This document shows positions 21,099-26,279 of a stretch of 26,279 nt of DNA, in pieces. Position 1 is the first letter of the stretch; each line of letters starts with the position of its first letter. The notes beneath the pieces are model-generated. The model was not told where the DNA came from. It did no database searches and worked only from the letters and a program-made list of their open reading frames with translations. The stretch spans positions 1 to 26,279 of the forward strand of contig CAZJJK010000036.1 in NCBI GenBank assembly GCA_964546285.1, read 5' to 3'. The position numbers were made by a program, and so were the translations under genes. Origin of the DNA: CAZJJK01 sp964546285. GTDB lineage: Bacteria > Spirochaetota > Spirochaetia > Treponematales > Breznakiellaceae.

Positions 21099-23308
21099 CC
21101 GACCTTTTTTTTATACGCCTTGGTCTATACTTCCTTTCTATAGGCTTGCCGGCTTTCCATCCTTCCGTGTTACGCTATATGGACGCTTTGTCCGGCGTCG
21201 CCTTTTTCGGGCTTCTGCCCCTATCGGCCTTGATAGCGTATTATGGCGAAAAGCTGCCAAGACTTTCCCGGTTTTCGTTTTTTTCAACCGGCCCACGGCT
21301 TGTTTGTCGCTTAAGCCGTCGTTGGCATTTAAGCGGTCCTTTGGTACAAGTATTTATAATATCGATATTTATATGGTATGGACGGTTTTCCGCCTTAGCC
21401 TTGACCTACGCTGGTATTGGCGTTTACGCCTATCTTTCCACCTGGCTAATCTTCAAGCGGCGCTGGACTTTTCCCTACTATGCGGAACCCTTTCTGTTTA
21501 TCGCTATGGTGTATAAGCTAATCGCGCTGTCAAAAGCGTCGCCGGAATTGGCTGAGACGGCGGCGGCCGTTAATGTTGTCTATGGCGTCATAGCCGTTTT
21601 TGGTTTTTTAAGCTACGCCTACGCCATTTATTCAAGCGCTGTCCGCGTTACCGGTCAAAAACGGTCCAAGCTGTCCAGTCTGCCCCTGGCCGCCTTCCTG
21701 CCGCTAGCCCTGCTGCTTGGACTCTTATTCTCACCAGAAACCTTGGAACATATTCCAGTGCTTAACTCTTTGGACAATATTCTGGAACCTCGTCCAAAGC
21801 CCTTGGACATGGATGGTTTAGACTCCGAGCTAAACGGCGATTTAAAGGGCGCCGATGATGGACAGTCTGGCGCAAAATTGCTGTCCCTGCCTGGCTCTTC
21901 TTGGGGGCGACGCGGCGAGGGCGGGAGCGGGGGCGCTAAGGATAAGCAATATCTAATAATGGTAGTACGGTCTCCGGTCAGCCCCCTCTATTTGTCGGAG
22001 CGATATTTAAACATATTCGATCCCGAGGCGGGCTTCCGTTTTGACAGTTCCTATTCCCTCAACCAGCTCTCCCGGCGTCAACTGATGGAAAGCTGGCGCA
22101 ATATCGAGCTCCCTAATGATAGGAACCGGATAGAGGTTCAGATCGATGTTTATTCCACCCTTTCATCCGAACCGAGCGCTTATCTGCCCTTGTTGTTAGA
22201 GCCTGTCGTAAAGAATGATCGTTACTACCCGATCAGCTATTCGTATCGGACGAGATCGGCGGTGTCGGAACTGGGTTTGATTTCCAAAAATTACCGCGTC
22301 GGTTCGCTAAGCGAGAGGGATAAGGAAGACTTGTCCGCTTATCTTAAAATAGATGTACCGGAGCGTTATATAGAGCGTTTTAATGGATTTATCGCTTCGT
22401 TGGCTTTGCCGGACGGGTATTATGAACGGATCATCGCCCTATTGCGCTCTTTTGAAAGCTTTCAATATCAGGTTGGCTATGAAGAAAATACCAGTGTAGA
22501 CGCTATCGCCGCCTTTTGTTTTGACACGAAAACCGGCGACTGCACCGAATTTTCAGCGGCCGCCGCCCTGCTTGGGCGTTTGGCTGGCATACCGTCGCGC
22601 GTCGTTACCGGCTACTTGGCGGCGAACGAGTTGCGGACGCGCGCTCATCTATTGGGTTTGGCGAGGCTTCAGCAAAGCTATCCGCTTCTCGCGGAAGCGC
22701 CCCTATCCGAGCTCTATCTAGTGACCAATGCCCATAAACACGCTTGGGTGCAGTATTATCTGCCTACCTATGGCTGGGTGGATTTTGAATCCACTCAGTT
22801 CGCCATTCCCCCGCCCGCCGGAATGGATCCCAATGATATGGATGTGGTTATTCCGAGCATAAGCTCCCGCGAAAGGCCGCCGCCCTTTGTCTTTCCCTGG
22901 GCTCTGTTGCTTCGCGCAATTCTTGGGTTCGCGCTTATAAGCGTGAGTTTTGTCTATATTCGCCGTTGGGCGCGGCTCCTGCGCCTGGGCTTGATAGCCC
23001 GAAAAGCCGATGAACGGGGCGCGAAAGCCCTGTATCGCCTGCTCCTTATTCGCATGGCCGCCAGTCGCTATACGGAAAAGGCTCCGGCTTTGACGGTGGG
23101 GGAATACGCCGAGTTATACCCCGAATTATCGCGTTTCGCCGCTTTATACAAAACCTCAGTTTACGGCGCTCGCTCCCTTGGGCAGGAACGTCGCCTCGCC
23201 CTCTACGGGGAACTAAAGGTCGAGTATCGGCGCTTATCGCGGATTAAAGGCGGTTTTTTCACGGTGATACGCGAGCTGTTCGGCTTCCGCGGCTGGAGGC
23301 TGTTATGA
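21095..23308 (+). CDS. Membrane transglutaminase-like (TgpA-type) cysteine protease or transferase
   Basis: A 737-residue protein with about six N-terminal membrane helices (residues 1-220). A large extracytoplasmic transglutaminase-like domain follows, then another membrane helix near 600-622 and a cytoplasmic C-terminal segment (DUF4129-like). The catalytic triad is visible: Cys483 in KTGDCTEFSAAAALLGRLAG, His549 in HKHAWVQYY and Asp563 in GWVDFE. The active site faces the periplasm. Family members cleave or cross-link proteins or peptidoglycan-linked peptides; the substrate here is unknown. A Gly/Ser-rich segment (WGRRGEGGSGG, about 270) lies in the periplasmic loop. I start at the ATG at 21095, overlapping the DUF58 stop (ATGA), rather than the TTG at 21089. 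The stop overlaps the next start in the same way. Confidence 0.9.
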   Translation: MTDLFFIRLGLYFLSIGLPAFHPSVLRYMDALSGVAFFGLLPLSALIAYYGEKLPRLSRFSFFSTGPRLVCRLSRRWHLSGPLVQVFIISIFIWYGRFSALALTYAGIGVYAYLSTWLIFKRRWTFPYYAEPFLFIAMVYKLIALSKASPELAETAAAVNVVYGVIAVFGFLSYAYAIYSSAVRVTGQKRSKLSSLPLAAFLPLALLLGLLFSPETLEHIPVLNSLDNILEPRPKPLDMDGLDSELNGDLKGADDGQSGAKLLSLPGSSWGRRGEGGSGGAKDKQYLIMVVRSPVSPLYLSERYLNIFDPEAGFRFDSSYSLNQLSRRQLMESWRNIELPNDRNRIEVQIDVYSTLSSEPSAYLPLLLEPVVKNDRYYPISYSYRTRSAVSELGLISKNYRVGSLSERDKEDLSAYLKIDVPERYIERFNGFIASLALPDGYYERIIALLRSFESFQYQVGYEENTSVDAIAAFCFDTKTGDCTEFSAAAALLGRLAGIPSRVVTGYLAANELRTRAHLLGLARLQQSYPLLAEAPLSELYLVTNAHKHAWVQYYLPTYGWVDFESTQFAIPPPAGMDPNDMDVVIPSISSRERPPPFVFPWALLLRAILGFALISVSFVYIRRWARLLRLGLIARKADERGAKALYRLLLIRMAASRYTEKAPALTVGEYAELYPELSRFAALYKTSVYGARSLGQERRLALYGELKVEYRRLSRIKGGFFTVIRELFGFRGWRLL

Positions 23309-24609
23309 AAAGGGCGTTGCGGTTTCTTCAATCATGGGGAGCGGCCTTGTTTTTCGTATTGGCATCGTTCGTCTGTCTCGCCTCATGCACTGAAGGCCGG
23401 GAATGGACGGAATTCCGGGGTAAAAACGGCTCAGGCAAGGCGGCTTCCCTGGTGGCTCCCCCTGTCGCCGTAAAATGGAAGCTACTCCTGCAGAAACAGG
23501 AGCTTGAACATCGGTTTTTTAATCAAGCGCTCCTAGCTGACGGCGCTGTTTATTTCGGCTCAGCCGATGGCAATTTTTATTCGCTTAATCTGGCTTCCGG
23601 CTATATGAATTGGACTTTCCGTTCCGGCGGGCCGATCAACTCGGTGGCTCATCTTGATGACGAAAAGGTGTATTTCGGTTCGGCTGATGGTTTTATCTAC
23701 GCGGTGGACCGAGAGAGCGGTGAAGCGGTCTGGTATTTTGAGACAGGCGGTCAGGTGAATTCTACCATAATCGGTTATCAGGATATGATTATCGCGGCCT
23801 CAGACGCGGATGCCGTGTATTTTATAGGCCGCGACGGTTTGGAGCGATTTAGCCTGCCCAATGAGCTTTGGTATCATAACGCGTTTCAAGTTTTTAATGG
23901 GCGCATGACCTTCGCGCCCGGTTCTGAGGGTCATCCGTATTCCCAAGCGGTGTACGATATCGACGCGCGCCAATACCTATGGTTTTTAGATTCCGATCTG
24001 GACCAGTATATATGGTTTAGTTTCCCGGCGGTACGAGGAAAACGTCTGTTCTGTTCAGCGGTTGGTCTGGATGATGACAATGCCATGCATTTTCGTTTTT
24101 CATGTATGGATTTTGATACGGGAGCCCCGATCTGGTCGGTGACCGATAATTCGCGCTTATGGATGTTGGAATCCTGGTATGCCGAGTCGGTATTGTTTTG
24201 GAGTTCCACCTCGCTGTTAGACTACGCGGCTCCGGTACTGTGGCGCGATAGAGTGATTTATTCTATAGGAGATCAGGCGTTACGTTCTTTTAAGGCCGAT
24301 ACCGGAGAACCGCTTTGGCTCCAAGATTATGAAAAACCTATTTCCACGCCGCCAACCCTAAGCGGCGACCGTTTGTATTTCGGTCTGTATGTTGACCCTG
24401 ACGACCCGTCTTTATCTCAAAGCTCCCTTGATGAAAAGTCCGAAACCGCGCCGCGGGGCGCTCTCGTCTGCGCTTCGGCCGCTACTGGCAAAGAGCTTTG
24501 GCGGATACCCGTGGAAGGCAGCATTCTCAATTCCCCCGTAATCACCGGTTCCTGGATTATCTTCGGTACCGATGAGGGTTTCTTTTATGTTTTGGAGGAA
24601 CTGTTTTGA
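23305..24609 (+). CDS. Lipoprotein with PQQ-type beta-propeller repeats
   Basis: A 434-residue envelope lipoprotein. The signal peptide ends in LASC with Cys28 lipidated. The rest consists of beta-propeller blades of the PQQ-binding type, with recurring phrases such as VYFGSADGNFYSLNLASG, VYFGSADGFIYAVDRESG, ALVCASAATGKELWRIPVEG and IIFGTDEGFFYVLEE. The overall shape resembles BamB. BamB itself is a scaffold of the outer-membrane protein assembly machine, but gene context here points to a scaffold for the transglutaminase or astacin instead. This is inference, and no cofactor binding is claimed. The ATG overlaps the transglutaminase stop, and the following ATPase starts within the stop region (TGATG). 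Confidence 0.88.
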   Translation: MKRALRFLQSWGAALFFVLASFVCLASCTEGREWTEFRGKNGSGKAASLVAPPVAVKWKLLLQKQELEHRFFNQALLADGAVYFGSADGNFYSLNLASGYMNWTFRSGGPINSVAHLDDEKVYFGSADGFIYAVDRESGEAVWYFETGGQVNSTIIGYQDMIIAASDADAVYFIGRDGLERFSLPNELWYHNAFQVFNGRMTFAPGSEGHPYSQAVYDIDARQYLWFLDSDLDQYIWFSFPAVRGKRLFCSAVGLDDDNAMHFRFSCMDFDTGAPIWSVTDNSRLWMLESWYAESVLFWSSTSLLDYAAPVLWRDRVIYSIGDQALRSFKADTGEPLWLQDYEKPISTPPTLSGDRLYFGLYVDPDDPSLSQSSLDEKSETAPRGALVCASAATGKELWRIPVEGSILNSPVITGSWIIFGTDEGFFYVLEELF

Positions 24610-25424
24610 TGATGGCTGGATCCTTTGTTTCCTGTAGAGCTGTCCATTTTTCTTATCCCGGCGCCGATCAAGCGGTATTCAGCGCTTTTTCCGGCGAACT
24701 CCCCTCCGGCTTCGTCAGTTTGGTAGGACCTAATGGCGCGGGTAAATCGACCTTGATGTTGCTCGCTTCAGGCCGGCTCTTACCGGATAAGGGGACGGTC
24801 CTTCTTTCAGGTCGCGACACGCGGCTCTTTGTTGATGAAGCTGAGCGTAACACTTATGCCTCTTTTATTTACCAGAATATGGAATTTGAAAGCGAGGAGA
24901 GTCTGGACGTTTTACTGCGGCAGGTGTACGCCCATGGGCATCACGCTCTTAAAGGGGACACGTTTTTTAATGAAACCTTGGAAGCGATGGAATTGGGAGC
25001 TTTGGGCACGCGACCCTTAGCGCGCCTTTCCAAGGGTGAGACTCAGCGCGCGTTTTTAGCCTTTGCCGTACTCTATGGTTCGCGTTCGCTTTTTATGGAT
25101 GAGCCGATTTTCGCCATGGAGGATAGGCAGAAGCTACGCGCTTTAGAATTTCTTCGCTCATATAGGGAGCGGACCGGGGTTACAATATATATTTCATTAC
25201 ATGAAATGGAATTGACAAAAAAATACGCCGAGACCGCGCTTCTCTTTAAAATGGATAGGACTATAGATATCGGCCCACCGGAGCTCATACTGAATGAGGC
25301 GGCTTTGGAAGCGGCTTATGGGGTGCCCGTCGCTATGTTGAAGCAAAAGGAAGGCTTGGAGCGCCGACATTTGGAGGAGCTTGCCGCGTTGATATGTAAA
25401 GCCGCTCCTGATGAGAGGTCGTAG
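24609..25424 (+). CDS. ABC transporter-type ATPase without a linked permease
   Basis: A 271-residue nucleotide-binding protein. It has Walker A GPNGAGKST (40-48), Q-loop Gln89 (IYQN), signature LSKGE (140-144), Walker B LFMDEP (161-166) with Glu165, and H-loop His198 (SLHEM). The ATPase should be active. The form resembles iron-siderophore or cobalamin importer ATPases (FecE/BtuD), but neither a membrane subunit nor a binding protein is encoded in the window, and the next gene is a protease. It may pair with an unlinked permease or with the membrane proteins of this operon. The start is at ATG 24609, overlapping the previous stop; the adjacent ATG at 24612 is equally possible. An extra tail (about 245-271) is rich in Leu, Glu and Lys. 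Confidence 0.88.
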   Translation: MMAGSFVSCRAVHFSYPGADQAVFSAFSGELPSGFVSLVGPNGAGKSTLMLLASGRLLPDKGTVLLSGRDTRLFVDEAERNTYASFIYQNMEFESEESLDVLLRQVYAHGHHALKGDTFFNETLEAMELGALGTRPLARLSKGETQRAFLAFAVLYGSRSLFMDEPIFAMEDRQKLRALEFLRSYRERTGVTIYISLHEMELTKKYAETALLFKMDRTIDIGPPELILNEAALEAAYGVPVAMLKQKEGLERRHLEELAALICKAAPDERS

Positions 25425-25433
25425 CCAGCGCTT

Positions 25434-26177
25434 ATGACTAATTTTAAGCGGCCGCGTATGCTTTTATGTGGTTTGATCGCCGCGATCACTTTGATGCTTC
25501 CTTTTGGTGCCGTGGCCGCCCCCGCTCCAGCCGTTGAGCTCTGGCCTGGCGGCGTTGTTTTTTATCGATTTTCATCTGATGTGCCAACGTTCTACCGTTT
25601 GGAACTTAAGTTGGCCATGGAAGCGTGGATGGCTAGCGGCGTTGTCGTTTTTGTGGAAAAGCCGAACTCCCTGAGTTCCCGTTTAGCTTGGCTATTTGGG
25701 GCGGATACCAGCCTCCTTATTCGAAGGAATAGGAATTTAAACGTTTTTGGGTTGAGCAGTTTAGGCGCCGGCCGCTGGCGTTTGCTGGAATTCAATCCAG
25801 AGCTTGATGATGAGCGTTGGCTGAGGTCAAGTTTTACACATGAGCTTGGCCATGTTCTTGGTCTCCTTCACGAGCATCAGAGAGCGGATCGTGATTTATA
25901 TATCGATATACCAATTGACTTTATAGCTAGAGCTGGAGAGCGCGCGGCCGATTACCAGAGTTACGACGATTGGCCCGCTCTTGGAGACGTTTCCCCTTAT
26001 GACTATGATTCCATTATGCACTATGGTTCCAATATCGATGGCAACCGACTTGTTAGGCGCGATACGGGAAAGCGTATTCCCTTGGCGGAAAAGCCTTCCG
26101 CCGGTGATTTGAGGCGGGTGCGCCTACTTTACGCCGATGAAAGCGTGAGGCGAGAGGCTTTTTTACCTTTGTCTTAA
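25434..26177 (+). CDS. Astacin-type zinc metalloprotease (M12A), exported
   Basis: A secreted or periplasmic endopeptidase of 247 residues. The signal peptide (about 1-29) ends in GAVAAPAPA. The mature part begins with LWPGGVVFYRF, like the start of astacin catalytic domains (WPxGxIPY). The zinc motif HELGHVLGLLHEHQR starts at His136: ligands are His136, His140 and His146, and the catalytic residue is Glu137. The Met-turn SIMHYGS has Met195 and the astacin-specific Tyr197. The only Cys is in the signal peptide, so the two disulfides of typical astacins are absent, and there is no long propeptide. It begins 9 nt after the ATPase stop and ends the operon. An IS lies 41 bp downstream of the stop. 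Confidence 0.92.
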   Translation: MTNFKRPRMLLCGLIAAITLMLPFGAVAAPAPAVELWPGGVVFYRFSSDVPTFYRLELKLAMEAWMASGVVVFVEKPNSLSSRLAWLFGADTSLLIRRNRNLNVFGLSSLGAGRWRLLEFNPELDDERWLRSSFTHELGHVLGLLHEHQRADRDLYIDIPIDFIARAGERAADYQSYDDWPALGDVSPYDYDSIMHYGSNIDGNRLVRRDTGKRIPLAEKPSAGDLRRVRLLYADESVRREAFLPLS

Positions 26178-26218
26178 GAAAACACCCTCATTTCACTCAA
26201 TAGTTCCGTTACACGTAC

Positions 26219-26279
26219 TAACTGTTGCCAATTCTGTTGAAGCCGAGCAATCAAGCCTAAACCGCTAGATGCCTAGCGA
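26219..26279 (-). mobile_element. 3' end of a second IS copy (right end, inverted)
   Basis: The reverse complement matches 257-317 with about 7 differences in 61. It includes the same protein end (ARHLAV then stop at 26257-26259, minus strand) and the terminal motif CAACAGAATTGGCAACAG. The window stops inside the element, so its length and target duplication cannot be seen. The left and right copies point their gene 3' ends inward. Confidence 0.7.

Noticed and set aside
1..26279. The whole window as a composite transposon
   Set aside because: The cargo is mostly ordinary chromosomal genes (lhr, RNA helicase, pfs-luxS, hsp20) with uniform style, and the IS copies differ by about 11 percent, so joint recent movement is unlikely.

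Overview
The window reads as a gene-dense, moderately GC-rich bacterial chromosome segment of about 26 kb, almost certainly from a Gram-negative-type (diderm) organism. It carries three lipoprotein signal peptides, a predicted outer-membrane barrel and a periplasmic/secreted protease. The combination of a 7TM-PAS-GGDEF protein, long Pro/Ala-rich lipoproteins with C-terminal TPR-like repeats, a MoxR/DUF58/transglutaminase cluster and a pfs-luxS pair would fit a spirochaete such as a gut Treponema. That placement is inference, not something proved by the sequence. Both window ends lie inside copies of one insertion-sequence family, in inverted orientation.

Layout. (1) 1-317: 3' end of an IS. 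(2) 540-2123 (+): membrane diguanylate cyclase. (3) 2154-5477 (-): a two-gene RNA/translation operon, a DEAD-box RNA helicase followed by a YbiT-type ABC-F ATPase. It is preceded by a putative long structured leader and a promoter overlapped by a palindrome. (4) 5942-6269: a 328-bp MITE with terminal inverted repeats matching the IS ends and a 9-bp target duplication. (5) 6433-14233 (+): an operon of a large Pro/Ala-rich TPR lipoprotein, a small predicted beta-barrel protein, a full-length Lhr helicase and a membrane-anchored staphylococcal-nuclease-like enzyme. (6) 14312-16192 (-): three separate units, a DinB-like protein, an Hsp20 chaperone with a clear intrinsic terminator, and a YjbQ protein. 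(7) 16299-16688 (+): small coiled-coil lipoprotein. (8) 16740-18797 (-): receiver-HPt protein, then pfs and luxS, the AI-2/activated-methyl-cycle pair. (9) 18865-26177 (+): tightly coupled operon of MoxR AAA+, DUF58, transglutaminase, PQQ-type beta-propeller lipoprotein, orphan ABC ATPase and an astacin-type metalloprotease. (10) 26219-26279: the second, inverted IS end.

The most interesting items are these. First, the six-gene 18865-26177 operon looks like an envelope protein-processing system built on the known MoxR-DUF58-transglutaminase core but extended by a propeller lipoprotein, a permease-less ABC ATPase and a cysteine-free astacin. Second, six transcription-unit-leading genes have a -10-like hexamer exactly 6-7 nt before the ATG, which predicts frequent leaderless mRNAs, while internal genes use overlaps or Shine-Dalgarno sites. 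Third, a receiver-HPt protein shares an operon with pfs-luxS. Fourth, the ABC-F protein has lost both halves of one composite ATP site. Fifth, a MITE sits between two promoters. No rRNA, tRNA, CRISPR array or replication origin was recognised. The only gene-free stretch over 300 bases is 5478-6432, which holds the leader, promoter and MITE described above.
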